Assembly (NCBI GenBank): GCA_039621445.1
Contig: CP154956.1
Location: 23,424,743 to 23,488,742, forward strand
Source: Euglena gracilis
Lineage: Eukaryota > Euglenida > Euglenophyceae > Euglenales
Length of the DNA stretch: 64,000 bases
Direction of reading: 5' to 3'
Shown here piece after piece: positions 51,336-62,799 of this stretch; position 1 is the first letter of the stretch, and each line of letters begins with the position of its first letter. The notes beneath the pieces are model-generated. The model had not been told where the DNA came from. It did not search any database and was given only the letters and a program-made list of their open reading frames with translations. The position numbers and the translations under genes were made by a program.

Positions 51336-52347
51336 GTGAACTGTTGGGGGGCTTGACTGGGACGTTGTCTGTTGTCCCACTCATTCTGCCCATTTTATTT
51401 CGAGTATCTGTGTGCAAATCTTCATTTCCCATGTGTTAAAATTCAGTGAACTGATCGAGCGTTGCTGAAGGTTGTAGCTGAGAATGAAGCTGTTTGTTTC
51501 CTGAGGCATTCTATTTGTCTTGATGCCCACCCACCCCACTGGAGAGGGTCTGCACCATACCATTGCCAAAGGTGTCCGACCCCCTCCCCTGGGGTGCTGA
51601 CTGGTTTGGCTCCGGAACCCTCCCCCTAAGAGAGGGTCTCGGCTGAACCTAGGGCCCAGCAGCCCATGGGGGTCAGTAACCAGGGAGGGAGGTCAATACT
51701 GTTGTCGATGGGAGAGGGGGGGTCTGGAGGCTGGCTGACTTGATACCCCCCCTGGGGGTGAGCTCGCCGTTTATTGAAAATTTCCAAATCTATTGACATC
51801 ATCAACACATAAAAATACAAACATAAAAATATGACGAAACTAAATACATTGAATTTGATTGCTTCTGTGCATTTATGCAATATATTGAGTGCCAGGAGTG
51901 TGGGTCCAAATGCAGAACTGACCCAAAATGGCCTCGGTGTTCCAAAGGCGCAGGATTTTCTTTGAAAATTAAACATATATTGATTTTTGAACTTTTTCCC
52001 GGGTGGTCAGTGTGACCAGTGTCACCAGTTTGGGGGATAAGGAGTGACTGACTGCTTTTCAAAACTGGTTGACATTTTTTTTTTGGAAAGAACACCCCAG
52101 TAGGGGATTGATAAGCAATGGTATGGTCTGCAACTCTCCCCAAAGGGTGTCCCAGATTCGACCCTGGTGCTTCCCAAGGCTCTGCATCAGTTTTTTCTTT
52201 CAGGTATTTGTGTGCTTGAGAGTTGAAGGACTTTTTGAAAGGCGACCAAAATTTATGCTCCTCCACAGTGAAGCAATACATTGGCCCAGAGCTTTTTTTT
52301 TAATATTTTGGACAGAAATTCACCCACACCTATGTTCCATTTCCCAG
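51336..52347. other. Intron-like stretch with retro-repeat phrase
   Basis: No exon seen. The segment about 51730-51850 (AGACCCCCCCTCTCCCCATC-type text and an AT-rich phrase with ATTTTTATGTTTGTATTTTT, read on either strand) recurs inverted at 54740-54900, so a dispersed repeat of about 150 bp is present in both. Confidence 0.45.
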
Positions 52348-52458
52348 CCTTCCAAGCCCCCATACAGCGAAGAGATCCGGCAAGGGCTGCAGGAAAGCAC
52401 TTCTCAGAGAAAGGAGTTCACACAGCAGGCGGAGGAAATGATCAGGATTGCATCCACA
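52348..52458 (+). CDS. Coiled-coil exon E
   Basis: Acceptor TGTTCCATTTCCCAG, phase 0 start, text PSKPPYSEEIRQGLQESTSQ then RKEFTQQAEEMIRIASTAP. Glu/Gln-rich helix. The 3' border is unclear: no GT donor before the stop near 52480 except TT|GTAGAC; a non-GT donor (ATCAG|GATTGC) is possible. Same strand and style as exons D and F. Confidence 0.45.
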
Positions 52459-52944
52459 GCGCCACATCCCTTTCTCTTGTAGACACCTGGGGTTTTTTTT
52501 TCATGTCCTCCCACCAATGTGACAGCTGTTCTCTCCAAATTGTATGGGGAAATCCCTCCAAATCCCCCCACCCCAAAGTTTATTGACTCCCCAAATCCTA
52601 AGTGATTCCATCCACGAAATAAGTCAATTTTTTTGTTCAGATGGGGTTGTGAAAAAAACGTTTTTCAGAAATAAGAATCTTATGTGCCAAGGAAGTGCCA
52701 AGATACGTGAAATGCAGTGATCATTCGATATTCCCCAATTTTGTTATTTACAGGAGGATGGGGACAGCTGAGTGCTCATTTAAGTTAGCCTTGGGTTTCT
52801 GGAGTCAGAATTTTAAGCTCTTTATAGTTTTTGTGACAGATGATTTTGTATGAAAATATGCCAAACCGTGCAAAGAAAGTGGTTGACAGCCATTCAAAAA
52901 AGAAGCTTTTTAGCCAGTAGCCTTTTTCCCCAGCCGACTCCCAG

Positions 52945-53169
52945 CTCCTGTGCACCAGGCAGGCAGCGCACTGGGTTGGAATGCGTTGGGAGGTTGGGAG
53001 GAGGCCGAACGAGGCAAAGCGCGGGGCGGAGGCTGCCGTCCTGGGGCCGTGGGCCGCCCTGGAGGGCACGCTGGCCCAGCTGCGCGCGGTGGAGGCAGAG
53101 CTGCGAGCCGTGGAGGACGTCTCAGAGCAGCGGACGACGGAGGCGGCGCTGGAGCTGCTCAAGGCCCAG
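52945..53169 (+). CDS. Coiled-coil exon F (75 codons, phase 0-0)
   Basis: The acceptor CCGACTCCCAG leads to LLCTRQAAHWVGMRWEVGRR, PNEAKRGAEAAVLGPWAALE, GTLAQLRAVEAELRAVEDVS and EQRTTEAALELLKAQ; donor CAG|GTGTGT. The second half is a clear coiled coil (LAQLRAVEAELRAVE). GC-rich codons contrast with the flanks. 225 nt, both borders between codons. An earlier acceptor at 52931-52933 would add four codons out of phase. Confidence 0.6.
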
Positions 53170-53644
53170 GTGTGTGTGGTGGGGGGAGGGTGGTCCTTGA
53201 TTGCTTTCTTTCGGGGGTGACCCGCAATTTTGATGCAATTGTCTTCCCTTCTCAGTCTGGATGAACTTGAAATTCAACGTGCAATGAGTCCAGCCATTGC
53301 TCAAATAGTCCACAAGGGTGCTTTTTTTTTACTTGCAGGTTTTGTAAAATTTTCCCAAAATTTGCCAATTTTGGCGAAATTTGCCGGTTTTTTTTAAAGG
53401 GGGGTTCCAGTTCTTGCAGGAAATGATTTCGATTTTGAAAAAAATCCGCATTCTGGACCAGATTCTCCTTTGCGACCAAACTTTTGTCATTTCATTTTGT
53501 TTGCATTCACGGATTTTTTTGAATTCCAAATTTTTGGAGGCATTATGTTCCCAAATTTACAAAAAAGGTTGTGTTTTTGAATATTTAAAAAGGAAGGAGG
53601 AAGCCATTTTTTCCCCTGTCCCCATCAGGCATTTGCTTAAGGGA

Positions 53645-53865
53645 TTGCAGTTCCCCCCCCGGGGGGGGGGGGGGTTGGGAAAAACCTATTAAAAACCTCA
53701 TTTTTCCTCTGGCGCACAGCGCCGGGGGAAAATTTTTTTTCCAGTCCTGGGAACCCCCAGACCCCCCCCCCCCCGGGGGAGGGGGGTTCTAGCTAGTCCA
53801 TTTTTTCCAGTGTCTAGCCGATTGGCTAGCCAGTACCCCCCCCCCCCCGGGGGTCCTTAAGCAAA
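53645..53865. repeat. GC hairpin block with poly-C/poly-G borders (third site)
   Basis: C8/G12 and C12/G5 foldbacks, TCTGGCGCACAGCGCCGGGG hairpin, GCTAGCTAGTCC-type phrases and a poly-C/G pair again near 53836. Related to blocks at 42650 and 47338. Confidence 0.6.
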
Positions 53866-53970
53866 TGCCTGGTCCCCATCCATCAGAAATCCTGATTTCA
53901 ATTTTCCTGCACTTTTTCCACAATCCCCGCCTCCTGTATCTCAACCTCTGAAATGCAAACACCTTACGAG

Positions 53971-54045
53971 AGTGCAAAATTCTGTTTGAAGAAAATTTTC
54001 AGTGAAAACGATCCAGAAACTGCAAGAAAACACACAGAACAGATT
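53971..54045 (+). CDS. Exon G0 of the plus-strand gene (25 codons, phase 0-0)
   Basis: Codons SAKFCLKKIFSENDPETARK then HTEQI, ended by a good donor (ATT|GTACGTG). The acceptor (ACCTTACGAG) is weak in pyrimidines but gives a phase-0 start. The charged, helical text fits the series. Confidence 0.4.
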
Positions 54046-54298
54046 GTACGTGTGCATTTTCCCCCCCTCAAAAAGCACCGCAGAAAATGCTTGCAAAAAA
54101 TTCCCAGGACATGTGTGTCTTTCTGCAGCTCAGTAGTTTTGTTTGCCATGCAGCTGTCCGTGTGCATATTTGCACCCCTGGCAACACCCGCCCGCTGTCG
54201 CATGTCTTGCGCAGGCACCGCATCCCCAAAGGTTTTGATACGGACAGATGGAATTCACAGTGGGACATCGGTCGCCAACCGACTCGCCCCTGCCTCAG

Positions 54299-54430
54299 GT
54301 GCAGGAGCGAGAGGCCCGGCTGGCCTCCCTGAAGCAGGAGTTGGCCTGCGAGAGGAACGTCACTCAGAAGGAGCTGGACGTGGCGCACAGCCTGCTGATG
54401 GCGCGTTGCGGGGGGAGGACTCCCGCTTGG
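54299..54430 (+). CDS. Coiled-coil exon G (44 codons, phase 0-0)
   Basis: Acceptor TCGCCCCTGCCTCAG; codons VQEREARLASLKQELACERN, VTQKELDVAHSLLMARCGGR and TPAW; donor TGG|GTCAGT. Heptad-spaced Leu and Ala with many Glu, Arg and Lys make a coiled coil very likely. Length 132 nt, borders between codons. GC-rich codon use, as in D and F. Confidence 0.6.
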
Positions 54431-54566
54431 GTCAGTTTTTATGGACAGCTGATGTGGTTTTGGGCACCCTTTTGGACTTTTTGGGCATTTCCCCCCTCAA
54501 ACAGAGCAGGTTGGAGATTGGAACGGGGTGGGTGGTGTGGTCCTTGTCGTCATCTGCAAAGGCCAG

Positions 54567-54623
54567 CTTCAACGGTGTGTCGATGGTGCAAAGTTGAAAG
54601 CAGACTCAAAGCAGTTGACGGAG
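54567..54623 (+). CDS. Exon H of the plus-strand gene (19 codons, phase 0-0)
   Basis: The acceptor CTGCAAAGGCCAG and donor GACGGAG|GTAGGC enclose LQRCVDGAKLKADSKQLTE. The small helical exon lies 136 bp after exon G. The other two frames contain or quickly reach stops or mismatching text. 57 nt, borders between codons. Confidence 0.5.
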
Positions 54624-55080
54624 GTAGGCGGCACTTGGGATGGGCAGGGTCAACCTTCGGCTTGACAAAATCCCCCACACACAATGGGACACTTGAAATT
54701 TTCTCTGAAAGGCTCCATTATTATCATACGTGCAAATCGAATTCAATTAGTTTCGTCATATTTTTATGTTTGTATTTTTATGTGTTGATGATGTCAATAG
54801 ATTTGGAAAATTTCAATAAACGGCGAGCTCACCCCCAGGGGGGGGGTATCAAGTCAGCCAGCCTCCAGACCCCCCCTCTCCCCATCGACGATTTTATTTT
54901 ATTTTGCAGCCGTCCAAAGGGCGGCTGGACAGTAACAGATTTTTCACTTTTGGACTTTTCACTGTCACTGTTGCAAAATGAGCAAAAAAAATGGGCAAAA
55001 TGGGTCGGATTTGAGTTGGCCAGGGCACATTTTGGGCAGGCATTATTTTTTTTTAAGGCGAGATTTCTCAAAAAATTTTA

Positions 55081-55172
55081 AGGCGTTTTTTAAGGTTTTT
55101 TAAGGTTTTTTAAGGTTTTTTGAGGAATTTTAAAAATTTTTAAGGTTTTTTAAGGCATTTTTTTCCTCAGGT
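55081..55172 (+). repeat. AAGGTTTTTT decamer array (first)
   Basis: About seven copies of TTTTTTAAGG. The same array recurs at 56546-56690, interrupted there by CATCACGGGGAAG...CTTCCCCGGGGTGA, a small hairpin. Confidence 0.85.
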
Positions 55173-56545
55173 AAAATCTCAGACCCCGAAGATGGCCCGA
55201 TGGCTTCAGACTCCTGTGGCTTCGGAACGCCCAAGGAAGAAGCCTCGGGCGAAGCATGGGATCAGGGCGGTCCATGAGGGACAGTTATTGCCATTTTAGG
55301 CATTTTAGGAATTTTAGGCCATTTTAGCTATGGGTTCCTGCATATGGGTCCCAAAATGGGTCAAAAAAAACACCCGGCGCCAAAGGCGCTGGAAAAATTA
55401 TTTCGGGTCCAAAACTGCCCTGGAGGGGCAGTCCTTAAGGGGCAGTTAACTAAAAAAAAAAACCCGTCCCTGATGGACCGCCCTGACCCGTGCACCCACA
55501 CCGGATAGCCTCATGAACACTGACAAAATCATCCAACTTTTTCATGTGAGCAATACCAAACGCGTGCCCATGCAGTGTGCCGCCATACACATTGCTCAAA
55601 ACCTTGTTGCATGGATACAGAGTGGGTCACCTCGAAACTCGAAACTCGAAACCATCCATTTTTTTCATTGCAATTACTTTAAATTTCTGACCCTATTCAG
55701 GACATTTGCTTGCCTGTTGGCCTTAAATGGCCTAAAATGGCCTCAAATGGGGAAATTTTGGGGCTTGACCATAGGTGCTTGCCAAGGTTGACTGCTTGTT
55801 TTTTTTTGAAACAAAAAAATGTTTTTTTTAAATATGTGTTTAAAAAAAAGGCAACAAACAAAAGTCTGGAAAAATTTGAAAACGTCACTTTTTGATGACA
55901 AAAAATTACTTTAGACCTTTTTCCTCAAAAAATGCCATTAAACTCCCTCAAACCCCCATTTTTCACACCTTCCAAAAAATCAACATTTTCTCAAAATTTT
56001 GAATTTGAGAGGTTTTTGAAGCAAAAAAAAAATGCCATTGAAAACCCAACAAATTTGACAGAAGAAAAGTGTCAGAAAAATTTGATTGTGCCAAAATTTG
56101 GTCCACCTTTTTTGACCTTCGTTATTTTCCACCCCCCCTCCTAAAACTACCAAATTTAACCCTGAAATCTTTGAGTTTTTTTTTGTCAAAATCAACATTT
56201 CTCAAAATTTTAATTTTGAGAGATTTTGGAAGCAAAAAAATGCCACTGAAAATCCAAAGAATTTCCAAGGGAAAAAATGTCAGTAAAATTTGACTGTTCC
56301 AAAATTGGTCCCATTTTTTTGACCTGCATTTTTTGACCCCCCTCCTAAAAACTAACAATTTTCATCCCTAAAATTTTGGTGATTTTTTTGGGGGGAAAAT
56401 GTAATTTTCCATCAAAAAACCAACCATTTTGCATTTTGCATTTTGCATTTTGGGTTCATTTTTCAACGTAATTTTCAAAAAAATTTCCCCTGCCAAAATC
56501 CCCTTTTCCTTAATTTTTGGTTGAAGTGTATGAGGACAGGATTTT

Positions 56546-56690
56546 TAAGGTTTTTTAAGGTCATCACGGGGAAGAAAAACTTCCCCGGGGTGATTTTTTT
56601 AAGGTTTTTTAAGGTTTTTTAAGGTTTTTTAAGGCATTTTGGCAAAAAAAATTTTAAGGTTTTTTAAGGTTTTTTAAGGTTTTTTAAGGC
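56546..56690 (+). repeat. AAGGTTTTTT decamer array (second)
   Basis: About ten copies of the 10-bp unit in two or three blocks around a GGGGAAG/CTTCCCC hairpin. Confidence 0.85.
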
Positions 56691-57822
56691 GCCTTAAAAA
56701 ATAATAATGCCTGATTTTGGGTCATAAAATCCACCTTCTGCATAATTGGCAGGGGTTTTTTGGGCATTTTTTTTGTTTCGAGCTTGTTTGAAACCTGGTT
56801 CAACTCCAGGTCGGACCTGGTTCCAGCTGGGGCAACTCCATGGGGTGGGTCAGCCAGCAGCTTTTTTCCCAGCCAGCCCAAATTTTCCAGCCTGTGAGCC
56901 CCCCCCCCCCCCCCCATGGGTGGTCCTCAAGCAAACACCTTGGCTGGAGCTGCTGGACCCACCCGAGGGGGTGCCCTGGAATGGTGCACCCCTCGGGGAT
57001 TGATCCGGCTGGCCATAGGCCGACCGGAACTTTTTTTGAGGGTTTTAGTCGATTTTAGGTGGGTTTTGGTTGGTTGGCTGGGTGGGTTGAACCCAGGGTT
57101 TGATATAAGGAGGGATACGGGGTTTAGTGGGGTGCCCCCCTCCTGGACCAGAGGGGGGGGGTCCGGACCCCACCTGCCAAGGTGGATCCGGACAAACCCC
57201 GGGAGGGGGAACCTGGGACCCCCCCCCCCTACCCCCAAAAAGGTCAATTTTTCCTTCCGGCGCTCTGAGCCGAAATTTTTGTGCCTTTTTGACAATTTTT
57301 GCCCAAAAAGTGCCCAAAATGCACTTTTGGCATTTTTTGGGGTGAATTTTTTCGGCCCGGCGCTTTGCGTCGGGCCGAAAATCGTTCACCCAGTCCTCGC
57401 CACTGTTTAGGTGGAAGGGTTCCCCCCTGCTCATGTCATGTTTGGGTGGTTTTTCAAGAAGAATGGGTGGGTGGGGTTGGGCACGGGGAAAAGTGAATGT
57501 ATGGTCTGGACCTCCCACCTGCTACGGTAATAGCCCAGGAGGGTGTGCTTTGGACCCCTCCAAAAGGTCAAATTTTCCCCTTCCGGCAATTGCGCCGGAA
57601 TTTTGTCGTCAAATTTTTTACACAAAAATGCCCCAAAACGACATTTTCGGTCGATTTTGGGATTCAAAAATTTCGTCCTGGCAGACTGGTGGGGGTCCGA
57701 CCTGCCTGCCTGCCCTTATATTGAGCCCTGTTGCTCCCCCATATCCCGCTCCGCCCGCCCTGGTCCTCCCCCTGCAACCGGCGACGTGCGTCGCCCACGG
57801 CGTTGTGCCCGCCGGCGCCCAG

Positions 57823-57936
57823 CAGCCCGTCGCCAGCGTAGCGGCCGCCGTGGACGAGTGGCTCGGCCGCCAGGCGGGCGACGTGACGGAGCTCCTCGTC
57901 CTGTGCGACCGCCTCCTGGCGGAGCGGGAGCGGCCA
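57823..57936 (+). CDS. Candidate exon I (GC-rich, helical)
   Basis: After GCCCGCCGGCGCCCAG the codons read QPVASVAAAVDEWLGRQAGD then VTELLVLCDRLLAERER. The GC-rich codons and amphipathic helix match exons D, F and G. It starts in phase 0. No convincing GT donor is seen before the stop at about 57940, so the exon end, and thus the exon, is uncertain. A minus-strand reading (Arg/Gly-rich) is less protein-like. Confidence 0.4.
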
Positions 57937-58628
57937 CCATGATGGACCACGATGGCCCAGGCCGTTGTCCCCGCCAGGGATGTTTTTTTTTTTAATTTGG
58001 ACACCGCCCAGGAGGGGGGTTCCACCCCCCCAGAGTGGTTCTCAGGCGGCCAAACTCTTGCACTTGAGGTTTCTTTTGGTCGGTGTGCGCATTTTCGCAC
58101 ATGGCGAAATTTTTGATTTTGGCGCTGGCGTTGGGAGAACTTTGAGCAAAATGGAGCATGGCAACATGGATTCGAGCGAATTGTCATTTTTGGCCCTGTC
58201 ACTCCCGGTACTTTCGTTGGAAGGTTCTAAACCCCCAGCTGTTGTGGTACTGTTGTGGTGACACCCTAACTGACAAATCCCTTCTTCCTCATCCCCGTCC
58301 TGGGGCCTCACCATCCATCCTGCTCGCATAAGTTGGTTTTTTTGGGAGCCAAAAAAGATGTCGATTTGGGCAAATGCCCACTTCAAAAAGGAAAAAAGCT
58401 TAAGTGCGAGTTTGTTGGTGTTTACCCCAAGGGGTTTTGTGGGTCCCCCCCGGAGGCGGGGTTTTGGCCATTTCTGAACTTTTTCGGAGCGAAGTACCAA
58501 AAATACTTTTGACCCCAATTCACCCCAAAAGTGGTTCCCCAGACCCCTCCCCCCCCCCTGGCCTTTAAAATATCCCTTTGCCCCACCCTCGTCCCCTGTG
58601 GTCGTGCCTCCCGTCCCCTGCCTTGCAG

Positions 58629-58690
58629 CGATGGAGCGCACACTTCAGAAAAAGGAGGTGGCGGCACGCGACAGCCCACTGCATTTTGCT
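58629..58690 (+). CDS. Candidate exon J
   Basis: A strong acceptor (GTCCCCTGCCTTGCAG) is followed by CG then MERTLQKKEVAARDSP, a charged helical phrase. The donor is not found and the phase (two bases before the first codon) differs from the clear exons. It could be the start of another exon type or a false acceptor. Confidence 0.35.
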
Positions 58691-58699
58691 TCTCGAATT

Positions 58700-61600
58700 T
58701 TTTTTTCCGACATCCCCTCCACTTATAAAGTTGGTCTGGTTTGTTTGGTTGGGGAAGTGGGGGGGTAAGTGGGGAATTTACAAGTCAAGAAATTGTTGGT
58801 CGAATCTGATCCCCCCTAAGTCCCCCTACATGGCCCAGAATAACAAAAATGCCTTTTTTTGACAAAGTTCGTCAAAAATGCGAACAAGTCGGTCACTTAA
58901 GAATTGCAAATCATTTCGGTGAGGTTGGGTTTGGAAAAAAGTCTCCAGCTTTTTTCATTTTACTTCACCCAGGGGATTTATCAGCAGGAGCACTTTTTAA
59001 GTCACAGAACCCAACTCCCGATGGTCCAGCCAGGCAGCATTTTTTCCCCCAGCAACCCCCAGCTGGGCTGCAGACCGAACCCTCTCCCCCCACAAAATAA
59101 GACCCGGGTCTTGTTTTTGGGTCCGTTGCTGGAAACCTCCAGGGGGGTCTTATTTTTTGGGGGGGTCTTATTTTTATATTTCTTTTGATCCACCTGGGAC
59201 TGGAAAGGCATCATTTTTCAGGTTCCCAAAAACACTAATTTTTTTTCTTTCGGCATTTCGTGCCATGGGTAAATCAGTATAAGTTGACATTTACCATGTT
59301 TTTTTTTGCACTTCAAAAATCCGAAAAAAATCTTGAGTTTCATCATCTTTGTGTGTGAAGTTGGGGTTTTTGGGGATGTGTTAGGGAAAAGTTTCACCGT
59401 CCCCGGCTCTTCGCGCCGTCAGGGGGGGGGGGTCTATTTTTGGGGGGGGATATTACCTCAGGGAAAAAACCAGAATGAATATTGAGTCACCCCGGCACAA
59501 CCAAGAAGAGTCGATTTTTTTTGGTGCAAAGCGCGGATTTTTTTTTGAAAAGAGGTCAAAATGGTTTTGTTTGGCGTTAATACATTGAGACCCCGGCTTT
59601 CCCACTCTGCCCAGTTTTCCAGAAACATGTTTAGAGTGTTTTTGGAGCCCAGCTTTCGTCGCCTCCAGACGTCAACATTTTACCACTTCTATTCCTGTAG
59701 AGCTCACCTCTATCCATAACCTTTCTTTCCGTCATCGACGCTCCAGCTGTGCTTCGGCAGCTATGCACCCCTACGCTCCGATTGGCTCGGGGCGTACACG
59801 TGCCATGGCAGCCTGCCCACAGGTGCGGAGTTGAATTCTTGACTTGCATTGAACGCCCCTCACAGATGTATTCAGGAGAATGCTTTTTCAGGCCAGACAC
59901 ATATTTTTTTTGAAAAGTTTTGCGCCTATGGTTTATGGATTGGTCTTTTTCCTCCAGTTAGATCCACAAGCACGTGAGCCCGTGCTGACGCACGGGCGGT
60001 TTCGCGACTGTGGTCCGGACGCGGACGAGACCAAAACCCTATCTCGGCGCAGGAGCGAAAGTACGATTTTACCGACACCAGTCATATGCACGGGACGGCA
60101 CCGGATCCAACCATTCGATTCGCAGTCCCTGGCGGTGCCAAGTGCGCGCCGAATCGAGCCCTACGGGCCAAAACCGCGGTGGCATTCGCCGAAACGCGGA
60201 TGCGTAGGCCGTTACATCGCTCCGGTTTTAAGGTGGGTAGATTCTCACCATTCTCACATGCAAAAAAGGATTACAAACACTGAAAAACAAAGGAGAATCC
60301 AATGTACACGAGAACCCAGACCCCACTCCCCTCCCCGAGGGAAAAATCGTTCATTGGTGAAACCAGCGCCTTTTCAAGGGATAATCATCGAGCCTTCGGG
60401 ACCATGTTTGCCACATTTTAATGGGACGCTGCCCCTCAGCAAGCGATTTCGACTCTTGCCATGCGCGCAAGATTACACCCGCCTGAACCATGATTTTTTT
60501 TAAAGAGACTCTGTGCCCCACCCACTCTTCAGAAGCAAAGGTGAATGGAGATCCTGGAAACCTTATTGTGGGTGGGTGGGGTCGTGACCCACAACACCTC
60601 AGGGGGGTCCACCCTGTGGACTGTGGGGACCTGGGCCAGCAGGAAAGACCGTGAATTTTTTGTTGGGAAAGGCTTTCAGATGGCCCAATTTTTTAGGGTT
60701 CCTGCCCCTTCCCCCATCCCACCCCAGGCTGGTTGGGTGAGGGGACCCCTCCCCATTGGGGTCTTAAGAACAGTCCCGGTTGGCGGATCATCCAGGCGCC
60801 TGACACGATCAAACTTGTTTCCAGGTTTTGCAAGAGAACAGAACAGACTGACCTCCCCGGAATTCATCAAGTTCCCCGGAAGTATCTGATGAATTAATCA
60901 GATCACATATTGATGGTTGATGATCTTGATTTCCAGAACAGGTACATCACTCTTGTTCAGGTGTGTCATTCTCTTGGCAAAGGAGACTTTTTAGGTCTTG
61001 GCAGGGCTGGCGGGAATCCCGGAAACTGTATTAGGTGGTGGTGGGGGAGTTGACCCCCCCCCCTGTGACCCAGAACGGGACTTGGGCCCAGAAGAACTTC
61101 AAAGACCCACCCTGGAGTCCAGCAACGAGGGGTTGTGTCCGGGCAGCTGAAGCCAAACTTCTCCAAAATGGCCTCCAATGGCATAAAAGTAAAAAAAAAC
61201 GTGTTCTGAAATTTTAAATGACCATGAGATGTTCAACTGCTATGTGTGTGGACTTCTTCGGAAGTCAAATGCTGAGAGAAAAAAAAGCTCCTAACAGCAA
61301 GCACCTTCAGTCAAAAGAAAAGTTTGTAATTTGAAGTTGAAACCAAACACTTTTTATTTTGAGCAATATTTGTAATTTTTCGGCCATTCTGGGCTCTTTA
61401 GGTCGCTTGAAGTTACTTTTGGATTGCCAACTGTTGGCAAGCAAAGAAAGTCATTAAACAAAATTTTGGTTTTCTTGCATCACAAACGAGATATTTTGTT
61501 GGCCGTTATTTAAGAGTCAATTGTGTGTTACGAGCAATCCCCCCCCAATAGAACACCCCCAGTTTTATATTTGGGTGGGAATTTCAAGACCCTGCGGGGG

Positions 61601-61811
61601 GTTTCATATTTGGGGCATTTACATTTTGGCAGGAAAACCATGCTTTCACAACAAAAATGTGTGTGAATTTTGCCCCCAATTTGCCCAAATTTCACCGTTT
61701 TTTTTTTAAATAAGCCTCATGACCTAAATTTATCACGAAATGATGAAATTATTGAGATTTTTTGCTGTCTCTCGCCGCTCACGCGGTGCCTGTCAGCCTT
61801 TCCTTTGAGGG
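58700..61811. other. Repeat-rich stretch, no exon resolved
   Basis: Includes a small foldback at about 59086-59166 (CCCCCCACAAAATAAGACCC against GGGTCTTATTTTTTGGGGGG) and a GTCTTATTTTT repeat. An open frame at 59880-60503 (+) has mixed composition without a motif. CCCCCCCCAATAGAACACCC at 61540 is related to text at 63918. No RNA gene seen. Confidence 0.4.
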
Positions 61812-61826
61812 GATTTTTATTATTTA

Positions 61827-61913
<87 letters not shown>

Positions 61914-62273
61914 GGAGTTATTATTATTAGGAGGATTATTCTTAGGAGGAGGATAGGAGGAGGAGGAGAGGAGGAGGAGGAGGATTAGGAGGAGGAGGAG
62001 GAGGAGGAGGAGGAGGAGGAGGAGGAGGAGGAGAAGAGAACTTATTCTTCTTCTTATTCTTAACTTCGACTTATTATACGACGACTTCGACGACGACTTA
62101 CGCTACTACGCTACTACTCCTCCTCCTCCTCCTACCGACTCCTCCCGACGACTACTCCTCGGTACTCCTACGACTCCTACTACTACTACTACTACTACTA
62201 CTACGACTACTCCTACGACTACGACTACTACTACGACGACTACTACTACTACGACTACTACTACTACTACTAC

Positions 62274-62323
<50 letters not shown>

Positions 62324-62337
62324 TACTACGACTACTA

Positions 62338-62368
<31 letters not shown>

Positions 62369-62790
62369 AGATTATTATTACTATTATTAGTATTATTCTA
62401 TATTACTATATTACTATTATTACTACTATTATTATTATTATTATTATTATATTGTTATTATTATTGATTATTATTATTATATTATTTTATGATTATTATT
62501 ATTATGATTATACTTATATTCTTTATATCTTCTTAGTCTTATTATTATTATTATTATTATTATTATTCTTCTTATTATTATTATTCTTATTATTATTATT
62601 ATTATATTCTTCTTATATTATTATTCTTCTTCTTATTATTACTTATTATTTTATTATTATTATTCTTATTATTATTATTATTATTATTATTATTCTATTA
62701 TATATTATTATTATTATTCTATTATTATTATTATTATTATTGTTTATTATTATTATTATTTATTATTTATTATTATTATTTATTTGGGTG
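61812..62790. repeat. Compound trinucleotide array
   Basis: Nearly 1 kb of trinucleotides in blocks: (ATT)n 61812-61918, (AGG)n 61919-62035, mixed CTT/GAC 62036-62105, (ACT/ACG)n 62106-62330 and (ATT)n with CTT and ATA variants 62331-62790. Frames coding poly-Ile or poly-Leu are artefacts. The phrase GGGTGGGAATTTCAAGACCC just before (61575) reappears as GGGTGGAATTTCAAGGCCCC just after (62787), so the array sits between two related sequences. Confidence 0.95.
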
Positions 62791-62799
62791 GAATTTCAA

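Larger units (their letters stand above)
54624..57822. other. Intron-like stretch with minisatellites
   Basis: No firm exon. It holds AAGGTTTTTT decamer arrays (55081-55172 and 56546-56690) and a possible small hAT-like MITE at 55257-55484 with CAGGGCGGTCCAT ends, lacking a clear target duplication. At 55154-55250 a segment is open in two frames (KSQTPKMARWLQTPVASERP or KISDPEDGPMASDSCGFGTP) after a CCTCAG acceptor, perhaps an exon. Several GC hairpins are present (55375, 57255, 57350, 57575). Confidence 0.4.

Noticed and set aside
55257-55484. Confident hAT MITE (CAGGGCGGTCCAT ends)
   Set aside because: Ends are inverted and hAT-like, but the 8-bp flanks do not match and no subterminal repeats are evident, so it is only mentioned.
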